Assembly: GCA_016782495.1 (NCBI GenBank)
Contig: JADHYL010000002.1
Span: forward strand, 1-30,507
Reading direction: 5' to 3'
From: Candidatus Omnitrophota bacterium
GTDB lineage: Bacteria; Omnitrophota; Gorgyraeia; JABMRN01; RBG-13-46-9
DNA length: 30,507 bases
Under the pieces are notes generated by a model that did no database searches, was not told the origin of the DNA, and saw nothing but the letters and a program-made list of their open reading frames with translations. Both the position numbers and the translations under genes were made by a program. Within the stretch, counting starts at the first letter, position 1. Each line of letters opens with the position of its first letter. Positions 22,420 through 30,126 of the stretch are shown in pieces.

Positions 22420-23184
22420 ATGAGCGAAAAGAAAAATGAAAGAGGTTTAAAGCCGGTTTACATAGAGGCGCTTGACCTGGACGACGCGTGGTTCAGGTGC
22501 CTTTCGGAAATACTCGAACACGGCTATATCTACAAGATAGACCGCGGAAGTTACGCGGGCCAGCACCGGCTGGAATTTGATTTCGTCACTGTCCGGGTAA
22601 AAAATCCGGCCCACCAGATAATCCCAATAATGCCCGAAGGTTCCAGCATCCCGGCTCCGACGGACATGAATTATATAAAGCAATACCTCTCGTACCTATT
22701 GACGGCCTCTAAGACCGATACGGAAGATTACACCTACGGCGAGCGGCTGGTGGATCCGAAAGCGAAAATCGAAGTAGATGAAGACGGTAAAAAAATGATA
22801 AAGGATATGCCTCTTGAATGTAATCAGATAGAAGAGGTGATAAAAATTTATAAGACCCAAGGCTACGGCACCAATCAGGCGGTCATGGAAATAGGAATGC
22901 CTTCCGATATAAAACTCGCCGACCCGCCGTGCTTACGCATTATCGATACGCGCGTTCGTTACGGGAAACTGCATTTTATGCTCTACTTCCGCTCCTGGGA
23001 CTTATGGGGCGGCTTCCCATCCAACCTCGGCGGCCTTGAGCTCGTGAAACAATATATGGCCGAAGAGATAGGCGTGGGGAACGGGGAAATCATAGCCTGC
23101 TCGAAAGGGCTTCATCTTTACGAATACGCATGGGAACTCGCCAAACAACGAACCCACAAATACGATCTAGAGATTAAAACATAG
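22420..23184 (+). CDS. Thymidylate-synthase-family protein
   Basis: The 254-residue product shows ThyA-family marks: catalytic Cys171 in DPPCLR (compare PPC of ThyA), RSWDLWGGFPSN (residues 191-202) aligned with the R-S-x-D...G-x-P-x-N site, where Asn202 occupies the position that selects dUMP rather than dCMP, and GEIIACSKGLHLYEY corresponding to the pyrimidine-binding GD-H-Y segment (with Lys-Gly where ThyA has Asp-Ala). The GGLELVKQYMAEEIGV helix also matches. The N-terminal third is divergent and includes an unusual EVDEDGKKMIKD hairpin. It resembles the short archaeal-type enzymes more than Escherichia coli ThyA. It likely methylates dUMP with methylenetetrahydrofolate or a related C1 donor, but another pyrimidine modification is possible. 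Confidence 0.75.
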   Translation: MSEKKNERGLKPVYIEALDLDDAWFRCLSEILEHGYIYKIDRGSYAGQHRLEFDFVTVRVKNPAHQIIPIMPEGSSIPAPTDMNYIKQYLSYLLTASKTDTEDYTYGERLVDPKAKIEVDEDGKKMIKDMPLECNQIEEVIKIYKTQGYGTNQAVMEIGMPSDIKLADPPCLRIIDTRVRYGKLHFMLYFRSWDLWGGFPSNLGGLELVKQYMAEEIGVGNGEIIACSKGLHLYEYAWELAKQRTHKYDLEIKT

Positions 23185-23338
23185 GGACGTGCCTCAGCCC
23201 AAACTCTGGCCTGTCCCCTTTTTAAGTTACAGATTGTCACCATGTGCGTAAAAAGCAACTCCCATACGATAGTTTAATAAGGGACAGGCCTGAATACGGA
23301 GTTGGGACAGGCCAGAGTTTGGGCTGAGGCACGTCCCT
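23183..23338. repeat. Long palindrome of the GGGACAGGC repeat family
   Basis: Perfect 35-bp arms (23183-23217 and 23304-23338) flank an 86-base centre that contains a further GGGACAGGCC near 23281. The left arm starts at the stop codon of the thymidylate-synthase-like gene. Motifs are shared with 4489-4660 and 21058-21108. It has no coding capacity and looks like a non-autonomous mobile element. It is the first part of the gene-free stretch 23185-23899. Confidence 0.85.
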
Positions 23339-23412
23339 GTCTGTTGGCTGTCTGTTGGCTTGAACCCCCCATGCCTGCGGTGTCAGCATACCCTCGCGGG
23401 GCTCAATATAAA

Positions 23413-23625
23413 AAGGCAAGCTTGCGTTGCTTGCCGGAGCGACTCTCAAAAATTGCGAATACAATCCTGCCATTCAGCGTTATATGCATTTTTGCCCGCC
23501 TTGCCCGCGGCTTCGCCGCGAGGCGAGCCGGCGAGGCAGGCATAATGAGCAATTTTTGGAGAGCGAGAAAATGGCAGGATTCCATTTTCGAGCGGCAAGC
23601 GGAGGCAACAACGCAAGCTTGCCTT
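23413..23625. repeat. Composite palindromic element
   Basis: Perfect 17-bp outer arms (AAGGCAAGCTTGCGTTG, 23413-23429, with 23609-23625) enclose several smaller palindromes: CTCTCAAAAATTGC/GCAATTTTTGGAGAG, AATCCTGCCATT/AATGGCAGGATT, and a GC-rich hairpin CGCGGC-TTC-GCCGCG at 23507-23521. The inner pairs are interleaved rather than simply nested. Imperfect direct repeats (AACCCCC-ATGCCTGC) flank it near 23364 and 23640. Reading frames here on both strands are by-products of the repeats. Confidence 0.75.
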
Positions 23626-23756
23626 AAGATGAGCCGAAGAACCCCCTATGCCTGCCGGAGAAGCTGCGAAAAGGGTAAAAAAGGGTAGCATAATATTTTA
23701 AGCACGAGCCTTAGCAGTCTTAGCCCGAGGTGCAAGCTTAACCGGAAAAGAGTGAA

Positions 23757-23808
23757 GACGCTTTTTCTTGACTTAGGCGGGGCGAGATGTTAAAATCCAA
23801 AAAGCGTC
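23757..23808 (+). promoter_or_regulatory. Promoter of the CODH/ACS operon with a flanking dyad
   Basis: TTGACT (23768-23773), 17-base spacer, TAAAAT (23791-23796). A 10-bp dyad, GACGCTTTTT (23757-23766) and AAAAAGCGTC (23799-23808), brackets the promoter exactly. The leader to the ATG is about 100 bases and includes the hairpin CCAC-GCAA-GTGG near 23837 and a very AT-rich stretch that could hold a second promoter. No CooA-like TGTC-N6-GACA site was seen. Confidence 0.6.
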
Positions 23809-23899
23809 CTTTACCAAAAAGCCGCTTTTACTCATGCCACGCAAGTGGTTATATTATATTTAAATATTCATATACTTAGCTTAAATAGAAGGAGAAACG

Positions 23900-25834
23900 A
23901 TGGAGAAACACGAAGAAAGATCGTATGATCCCGCCAGCCAGAAGATGATAAAAAAAGCCATTGACGAAGATATAAAAATTGTCTGGGACCGATACGATGC
24001 TCAAAAGCCGCAGTGCGGTTTCGGGGAGCTTGGAATATGCTGCCGGATATGCAATATGGGGCCGTGCAGAATTGACCCGTTCGGAGAGGGGACTGAGGAA
24101 GGCGTTTGCGGCGCTTCCAAAGATACAATAGTGGCCAGGAACCTCGTAAGGATGATTGCTTCGGGCGCAGCTGCGCATTCCGATCACGGCCGCGACATAG
24201 CGCATACATTATTAATGGCCGCTAAAGGCGAGGCGCACGATTATCATTTAAAAGCTACAGACAAACTTGCCAGAACTGCGCGAATTTACGGCATAGATAC
24301 AAAAGGTAAACTTACGGAGAAAATAGGCGAGGAGCTCGGTGAAAAATGCCTTTCCGAATTCGGCCAGCAACATGGCGAATTAAGATTGATAGGACTCGCT
24401 CCTAAAAAAAGGCAGGAGATTTGGCGAAAGTTAGGTATTGTGCCGCGAGGTATCGATAGAGAAATCGTTGAAATAATGCATAGAACCCACATGGGAGTGG
24501 ATAACGACTATAAAAATATTATAAATCACGGCATGAGAGCGGCTCTTGGGGACGGGTGGGGAGGATCCATGATCGCTACGGAACTTTCCGATATTCTATT
24601 CGGCGCTCCCGAACCCATACGCGCGACGGTAAATTTAGGAGTCCTGAAAGAGGACTATGTAAATATAGTTGTCCACGGCCACGAGCCCACGCTTTCGGAT
24701 GTTGTTACCGAAGCGGTCAAAGATCCGGAACTTTTGTCTCTTGCGAAAAAATACGGCGCAAAAGGTATAAATCTTGCCGGCATGTGCTGCACGGCAAATG
24801 AAATCTTAATGAGGCATGGGATACCCTCAGCCGGTAATTTTCTCCAGCAGGAACTCGCGATACTTACAGGGGCGGTCGAGCTTATGATGGTTGACGTTCA
24901 GTGCATAATGCCGGCCCTTTCAAGCGCCGCTAATTGTTTCCATACGAAGCTTGTTACGACGTCTCCGAAATGCAAATTTCCCGGCGTGGAACACATAGAG
25001 CTCAAAGAGGAAAAAGCCCTTGAAATAGCCAAGAATATTATAAGGCTTGGCGTGGAAAACTACAAAAAAAGGGTTAAGGAGAGGGTTAGTATCCCGAAAG
25101 AGATAAAAGGCCTTGTGGCCGGATTTACTACCGAAAACGTGTTTCGCATTTTAGGAGGAAAATACAGGTTTACGGTAAGGCCACTTAACGACGCGATTAT
25201 ATCGGGTAGACTTAGGGGCGCAGCCGGCGTTGTCGGATGCTGCAATCCTAACATAAGACACGATTGGGCGCATGTTTCAATGGTTAAGGAACTTTTGAAA
25301 AATGATGTGCTGGTCGTGCAGACCGGCTGTTCGGCGATAGCCTGCGCGAAAGAGGGGCTTTTGACCCCGGAAAGCGCTTTTGAATATGCCGGAGCGGGAC
25401 TTAGAGAAGTTTGCGAGGCTGTCGGCATACCGCCTGTTTTGCACGTAGGTTCCTGCGTGGACAATTCGAGAATTTTACTTATCCTTTCCGCAGTTGTCGC
25501 CGAAGGGGGCTTGGGGGAAGACATAAGCGATTTACCGGTTGCGGGAGCGGCACCCGAATGGATGAGCGAAAAAGCGATTTCAATAGGATTTTATTTTGTG
25601 GCTAGCGGAGTATATACGATTTTCGGAACGCCACATCCGGTGCTTGGCAGTCCAAATGTCACAAACTATATTACAAATGAACTCGAAAACATAGTTGGCG
25701 GAAAGTTTGCTTTTGAGGAAGATCCGATAAAAGCGGCGCATATGATGATAAAACACATAGACCTTAAGCGGAAAGCTCTGAAACTAGGGCCCGCAATACA
25801 CCAGCATAAGAAAACGCCGGCATTAAAAACATAG
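23900..25834 (+). CDS. acsA: Ni-Fe carbon monoxide dehydrogenase catalytic subunit
   Basis: The 644-residue enzyme interconverts CO and CO2. Cluster ligands are visible: Cys39 and Cys47 for the shared D cluster, Cys48, Cys51, Cys56 and Cys70 for the B cluster (the same numbers as I recall for Carboxydothermus CODH-II), His261 in VHGHEP, Cys297 in GMCCTANE, Cys335 in DVQCIMP, a Cys of the GCCNPN pair (447/448), Cys477 in TGCSAIACAKEG and Cys519 in GSCVDNSR for the Ni-containing C cluster, and Lys558 in SEKAI for proton transfer. AAGGAGAAACG precedes the ATG. The downstream acsB suggests that CO is channelled to acetyl-CoA synthase. The adjacent ferredoxin and flavoprotein genes also fit the CODH-CooF-FNOR cluster type, so the monofunctional name cooS is equally valid. 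Confidence 0.97.
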   Translation: MEKHEERSYDPASQKMIKKAIDEDIKIVWDRYDAQKPQCGFGELGICCRICNMGPCRIDPFGEGTEEGVCGASKDTIVARNLVRMIASGAAAHSDHGRDIAHTLLMAAKGEAHDYHLKATDKLARTARIYGIDTKGKLTEKIGEELGEKCLSEFGQQHGELRLIGLAPKKRQEIWRKLGIVPRGIDREIVEIMHRTHMGVDNDYKNIINHGMRAALGDGWGGSMIATELSDILFGAPEPIRATVNLGVLKEDYVNIVVHGHEPTLSDVVTEAVKDPELLSLAKKYGAKGINLAGMCCTANEILMRHGIPSAGNFLQQELAILTGAVELMMVDVQCIMPALSSAANCFHTKLVTTSPKCKFPGVEHIELKEEKALEIAKNIIRLGVENYKKRVKERVSIPKEIKGLVAGFTTENVFRILGGKYRFTVRPLNDAIISGRLRGAAGVVGCCNPNIRHDWAHVSMVKELLKNDVLVVQTGCSAIACAKEGLLTPESAFEYAGAGLREVCEAVGIPPVLHVGSCVDNSRILLILSAVVAEGGLGEDISDLPVAGAAPEWMSEKAISIGFYFVASGVYTIFGTPHPVLGSPNVTNYITNELENIVGGKFAFEEDPIKAAHMMIKHIDLKRKALKLGPAIHQHKKTPALKT

Positions 25835-25854
25835 AATGGGAAAGGAACAAGCCC

Positions 25855-26388
25855 GTGTCAAATATGAAGACGAAGACAAAAGACATCAAGATCTACTGCG
25901 ATATTACAAGATGCGTCGGCTGTAAATCTTGCGAAATAGCGTGCGCAATCGAGCACTCTAAATCTAAGAACATTTTTGCCGCCGTAAAAGAGACGCCGTT
26001 ACCCAAAAGACGGGTAGAGACACAGAATATAGGAAGTAAAATTATATCGCTTCACTGCCAGCACTGCGAGGACGCGCCGTGCGTGAAAGCTTGCATGAGC
26101 GGGGCGCTCTCAAAAGATGAAAAGACAAGAGCGACCATCCACGATAAGGAAAAATGCGTGGGATGCTGGATGTGCGTCATGGTATGCCCGTTTGGCGCGA
26201 TAATAAGAGACGCCGAAAGTCACATAGCGGTAAAGTGCGACCTTTGTCCGGATAGAGACGATCCTTCGACAGGCTCAGGACTACGTTATGCGTGCGTGGC
26301 GGCTTGCCCGACAGACGCGCTTTTCGCGGGCACGAAAGAAGAATTTGAAAAAAACTTAAGCAAAAAGAAAGGAAACTCTAAACACTAA
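25855..26388 (+). CDS. cooF: CooF-type four-cluster ferredoxin
   Basis: The 177-residue iron-sulfur protein accepts electrons from CODH. Four Cys groups are visible: CVGCKSCEIAC (residues 20-30), HCQHCEDAPCVKAC (about 64-78), CVGCWMCVMVCP (about 102-113) and CDLC...CVAACP (about 127-152), the arrangement of CooF/HycB-like ferredoxins with up to four 4Fe-4S clusters. GTG 25855 has AAAGGA at good spacing; ATG 25864 is the alternative. Between the CDLC and CVAACP halves of the last group lies an extra DPSTGSG segment (residues 136-142), encoded by a repeat-like sequence. It starts 20 bases after acsA. The last codons lie in the AT-rich repeat that follows. Confidence 0.93.
   Translation: MSNMKTKTKDIKIYCDITRCVGCKSCEIACAIEHSKSKNIFAAVKETPLPKRRVETQNIGSKIISLHCQHCEDAPCVKACMSGALSKDEKTRATIHDKEKCVGCWMCVMVCPFGAIIRDAESHIAVKCDLCPDRDDPSTGSGLRYACVAACPTDALFAGTKEEFEKNLSKKKGNSKH
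26261..26280. repeat. Dispersed CTTCGACAGGCTCAGG repeat inserted in frame in cooF
   Basis: ATCCTTCGACAGGCTCAGGA is an imperfect palindrome (TCCT...AGGA ends) of a type I recognise as a widespread short repeat of bacterial genomes, usually intergenic. Here it is read in frame as DPSTGSG inside the last cluster-binding motif of the ferredoxin. Confidence 0.75.
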
Positions 26389-26484
26389 ACTCTAAATCCT
26401 AAACAAATACTAAATCCAAATGCTCAAAATTAGTGTTTTGGATTTTGAGTTTTGTATTTGTTTAGAATTTAGGATTTCGAGTTT
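26387..26484. repeat. AT-rich inverted repeat between cooF and the flavoprotein gene
   Basis: Left arm 26387-26429 and right arm 26436-26484 pair with a few mismatches and small bulges; the arms are built of AAACTCTAAAT/AAATCCTAAAC-type words. The cooF stop lies at its left edge and the next ATG 12 bases after its right edge. It could attenuate or process the operon mRNA. Confidence 0.75.
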
Positions 26485-26496
26485 AGAATTTAAAGT

Positions 26497-27780
26497 ATGA
26501 ACTATGTAATCATAGGCGGTAGCGCGGCGGGCGTTACGGCCGCGGAAACAATAAGAAAAAACGATAAGAAAGCAGTAATTACGCTTATCTCTGATGAAAC
26601 TTTCCCGCTATATTCAAGGTGCCTTCTCACGTATTTGATAGCGGGCTCTATCGACGAATCAAAACTTTGCTTCAGGGATAAGGATTTTTACAAGGAAAAC
26701 AATATAAAAACGTATCTCGGAAAGAAAGCCGTATCGATTGACCGGAAGAAAAAAAGCGTTTCTCTAGAGGGCGGCACAAAAGTGCCTTACGATAAGCTTT
26801 TAATCGCCACAGGCGCGACGCCTAAGACGGAAAATATCCCCGGCGTTAACAAAAAGAGAGTTTTTACGATAAGAAGGATAGACGACGCCCGCGCCATAAT
26901 TAAGATTCTTGATAATGTTAATAAGGCAGCTGTCCTGGGCGGCGGGCTCATAGGCCTCCGCGACGCGTACGCGTTAAGGCAGAAAAATAAAGAAGTGACG
27001 GTTGTCGTAAAAAGCCAGCAAGTTTTATCCCAGATGGTAGATGCGGATGCGGCGCGCATAATCGCAACTTTACTCGAAAAAAACGGAATAAAAATAATGA
27101 CAGGCGCGGCGGCAAAAGAAATTTTAGGTAAGGACACCGCAGAAGGAATCCTGACGGATGGCGGTAAAAGACTGGACTGCCAGCTCGTCATAATAGGTAA
27201 AGGCGTAAATCCTAACACCCAGCTGGCCTCCGCGGCCGCGATAAAGGTTGAAGAAGGTATCGTTGTTGACGAATTTTTAAAAACGTCCGATAAAGACATC
27301 TTTGCGGCAGGGGACGTGGCCCAGACATATGATGTTGCCAGAGACGCAAAAAGAATTAACGCGTTGTGGCCCTCTGCGGTCGAGCAGGGCCAGATCGCGG
27401 GCCTTAACATGCTGGGTAAAAACGTAAGTTATGAAGGTTCTTTATCCATGAACTCGGTTGATTTTTTCGGCCTTGCTTCTATCTCAATGGGCGTTACAAA
27501 ACCAAAGGAAGAGGGCTACGAAATAATTTCCAGAATTCGGAAAAATGAGTATAAAAAAATTGTTCTAAAAGAAAACAGGATAGTAGGCATGGTGCTCGTA
27601 GGAGACGTTGGAAGCGCCGGCGTAATAAGCATATTGATAAGGAATAAAATCGATGTTTCAAGTATCAAGGGAAAGCTATTGGACGAGCGTTTTGACTACG
27701 CGAAAATAATGCCGCTCGTTAAAAAATTTAAGGATAAATTCAGGCAAGAAGAATACCAAGATACGATAATGACATTTTAG
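26497..27780 (+). CDS. FAD-dependent NAD(P) oxidoreductase (FNOR-type, CODH-associated)
   Basis: The 427-residue flavoprotein has two Rossmann dinucleotide sites: FAD at the N-terminus (YVIIGGSAAGVTAAETI) and NAD(P) in the middle (KAAVLGGGLIGLRDAYAL, near residues 146-163), plus the FAD-contacting IFAAGDVAQTYD near residues 268-279 and the LLIATGATPK motif. It belongs to the nitrite reductase/NADH oxidase-like class; a Cys at position 43 (SRCLLTYLIAGS) lies where NADH oxidases or CoA-disulfide reductases carry a redox Cys. In the known CODH-CooF-FNOR cluster such enzymes move electrons from the ferredoxin to NAD(P). No Shine-Dalgarno is visible, and the palindrome ends just before the ATG. 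Confidence 0.9.
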   Translation: MNYVIIGGSAAGVTAAETIRKNDKKAVITLISDETFPLYSRCLLTYLIAGSIDESKLCFRDKDFYKENNIKTYLGKKAVSIDRKKKSVSLEGGTKVPYDKLLIATGATPKTENIPGVNKKRVFTIRRIDDARAIIKILDNVNKAAVLGGGLIGLRDAYALRQKNKEVTVVVKSQQVLSQMVDADAARIIATLLEKNGIKIMTGAAAKEILGKDTAEGILTDGGKRLDCQLVIIGKGVNPNTQLASAAAIKVEEGIVVDEFLKTSDKDIFAAGDVAQTYDVARDAKRINALWPSAVEQGQIAGLNMLGKNVSYEGSLSMNSVDFFGLASISMGVTKPKEEGYEIISRIRKNEYKKIVLKENRIVGMVLVGDVGSAGVISILIRNKIDVSSIKGKLLDERFDYAKIMPLVKKFKDKFRQEEYQDTIMTF

Positions 27781-27792
27781 AAGGAGCGTGCT

Positions 27793-29970
27793 ATGTCAAA
27801 GATTGTAGCGACTGCCGCGATAAAAGGCGCGAAGTCTCTCGTAAGCGAAGCGGAAAAACTTCTCACGAAGGCTATCGAGGAAAAAGGAAAAGACACAAAA
27901 CTTGAGTTTCCGGAAACAGCGTTTTATTTACCGATGGCGAATGCGCTTTTGGCCGCTGAGGTTAAAACGCTAAACGACGCATTACCCGTCCTCAAAGAAG
28001 CAAAATCGCTTTTACACGACGTTCCGACCGAGGAGCTCTGGCTTCCTTATTTAGGGGATGCGCTTGACTCAGGCATTGCGGCGCTTTTAGCCGAAGAGAT
28101 AATTTGCGCCATCCGTTATTTATACGGGAAAGAACCTCAAGCGGACTGCAACGGATTTTTTACGGATACGATATTAAGGACCCTCGGAATACAGCTCGTG
28201 GACGGAAGAATGCCGGGATTCGCCGCGATATTGGGCGCCGCGCCGGATAATAAAACGGCCGTGGAAATAGTGAGAGATTTCCAGAAAAGAAACATAATGA
28301 CTTTTGTGGGTTCCAGTTCAAACGGAAAAAGCATCATAGACCAGCTTAAGGAAGAAAAGGTCGAAATGGGCTGGGATAATTATATCGTTCCTTACGGAAG
28401 GGATACGATATCGGCCATATACCCGCTTCACTGGGCCATAAGGGGGGCGCTCACGTTCGGCGGAATAAAAGCGGGAAACGCGAAAGAATGTCTTCTCTAT
28501 TGCAAAGAAAGGGTTTTTGCTTTTGGGCTCGCGTTGGGGCCCCTTGACGATATTAAATACGCGACAGGCGCAGGCGCAATAAACATGGGATTTCCGGTTA
28601 TCGCCGATACCGATATACCGGAAATAAGGCCCACGGGTATTTGCACCTACGAACATCTGGTCAAAGAATTCGACTATAAAAGGATAATCCAGAAGTGCAT
28701 CGAGGTAAGGGGCGTTAAAGTAAAGCTTGCCCAGATACCGATCCCGGTAGCTTACAGCGCCGCTTTTGAAGGCGAAAGAGTAAGAAGAGAACAGATGCAT
28801 GTCCAGTTCGGCGGAAAATTTTCAAAGGCGCTTGAGTTCGTGCGGACAAAAAATCTCGATGAAATAGAAGACGGAAAGATAGAAGTCGTCGGCCCGGAAA
28901 TCGATGATATGAAAGAAGGGGGAGCGTATCCTTTAGGAATGTTGATAGAGGTTGCCGGCAGGAAAATGCAGCACGATTTTGAGCCGATACTCGAAAGACA
29001 GGTCCACACATTTTTAAACGAAGCGATGGGAATATTCCACATGGGACAGAGAAACATGTGTTGGGTAAGGATTTCGAAAGAGGCGTATAAAAAGGGCCTT
29101 AAGCTTAAACATTTCGGGACAATCATTCACGCAAGGCTCCATGACACGTATGGAAAGATCGTCGATAAAGCCGAGATCACGATATACACGAAACCCGAAG
29201 ACGTTGAAAGGATTATGCCGGAAGCGGTTAAAGCGTATGAAGAGCGCGACGAGCGACTCGCGGGCATGACCGACGAAAGCGTGGACACGTTCTACAGCTG
29301 CACGCTTTGCCAGAGCTTCGCGCCGAATCACCTGTGCATGGTAAAGCCCGAACGGCTGGGCCTCTGCGGAGCGTATAGCTGGCTTGACGCGAAAGCCTGC
29401 TACGAACTTAATCCGACAGGTCCGAACCAGCCGGTTAAAAAAGGAGAAGTTCTGGACGCGGCGCGCGGAGAGTGGAAAGGGGTAAACGATTTTATATATC
29501 AAAAATCAAACAAAACTTTGGAAAGGTTTCACGGATATTCAATTATGACATTTCCGGAGACTTCATGCGGTTGTTTTGAATGCGTAATCGCTATCTTACC
29601 GGAAGCAAACGGTTTTATGGTGGTTAACAGAGAATACTCAGGTTTTACTCCGGCCGGTATGAAATTTTCAACCCTGGCCGGATCGGTGGGAGGCGGTAAT
29701 CAAACGCCGGGATTTATGGGCGTCGGAAGGCTTTACGTCGTAAGTAGGAAGTTTTTATCAGCTGACGGCGGATTGAAAAGGCTTGTGTGGCTGCCGAAAG
29801 AATTAAAAGAAGCGCTCGGAGAGAAACTGAAAAAACGCTGCGCCGAAGAGAATCTGCCGGACTTGTACGAAAGAATCGCGGATGAAACCGTTGCGGTTGA
29901 AGCAGAAGCTCTCGTTAAGTTTTTACAGGAAAAAAATCATCCGGCGCTTACGATGCCGCCGCTTATGTAA
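27793..29970 (+). CDS. acsB: Acetyl-CoA synthase (CODH/ACS beta subunit)
   Basis: The 725-residue enzyme condenses CO, a methyl group from the corrinoid protein and CoA to acetyl-CoA. A-cluster ligands are intact: Cys503, Cys506, Cys515 and Cys525 in SCTLCQSFAPNHLCMVKPERLGLC, and Cys592 and Cys594 in SCGCFE. All lie exactly three below the Moorella numbers I recall (506, 509, 518, 528, 595, 597). The N-terminal domain of about 310 residues that lines the CO tunnel in bacterial ACS is present, so this is the full-length bacterial form, not the short archaeal one. AGAAGGAG precedes the ATG. The gene lies 12 bases after the flavoprotein gene, so the two are co-transcribed. Confidence 0.97.
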   Translation: MSKIVATAAIKGAKSLVSEAEKLLTKAIEEKGKDTKLEFPETAFYLPMANALLAAEVKTLNDALPVLKEAKSLLHDVPTEELWLPYLGDALDSGIAALLAEEIICAIRYLYGKEPQADCNGFFTDTILRTLGIQLVDGRMPGFAAILGAAPDNKTAVEIVRDFQKRNIMTFVGSSSNGKSIIDQLKEEKVEMGWDNYIVPYGRDTISAIYPLHWAIRGALTFGGIKAGNAKECLLYCKERVFAFGLALGPLDDIKYATGAGAINMGFPVIADTDIPEIRPTGICTYEHLVKEFDYKRIIQKCIEVRGVKVKLAQIPIPVAYSAAFEGERVRREQMHVQFGGKFSKALEFVRTKNLDEIEDGKIEVVGPEIDDMKEGGAYPLGMLIEVAGRKMQHDFEPILERQVHTFLNEAMGIFHMGQRNMCWVRISKEAYKKGLKLKHFGTIIHARLHDTYGKIVDKAEITIYTKPEDVERIMPEAVKAYEERDERLAGMTDESVDTFYSCTLCQSFAPNHLCMVKPERLGLCGAYSWLDAKACYELNPTGPNQPVKKGEVLDAARGEWKGVNDFIYQKSNKTLERFHGYSIMTFPETSCGCFECVIAILPEANGFMVVNREYSGFTPAGMKFSTLAGSVGGGNQTPGFMGVGRLYVVSRKFLSADGGLKRLVWLPKELKEALGEKLKKRCAEENLPDLYERIADETVAVEAEALVKFLQEKNHPALTMPPLM

Positions 29971-29983
29971 CGAAAGATAACGC

Positions 29984-30105
29984 TACGAAGGACGAAAGAC
30001 GAAGGACGAAGGACGATTAGAAGGATAAAGTTTTTTCAAATATTATATTACGAATCGTCCGTCGTCCAAGCGACCGAAGGGAGCGGACGTCCATCGTCCT
30101 ACGTA
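29984..30105. repeat. GAAGGAC-type repeat palindrome between acsB and acsC
   Basis: The left side is a tandem of CGAAGGACGA-like 7-8-base units (29984-30018); the right side is the complementary CGTCC units (30053-30105). Inner pairing is GGACGATT (30011-30018) with AATCGTCC (30053-30060). It is a low-complexity palindrome comparable in placement to the one at 26387-26484. Confidence 0.7.
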
Positions 30106-30126
30106 ACTTAAAAGGAGGTTTGAGTA

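Noticed and set aside
23302..23691. Several overlapping frames on both strands in the palindromic region
   Set aside because: They result from GC-rich repeats lacking stops; many alternative frames overlap and none has a plausible start signal.
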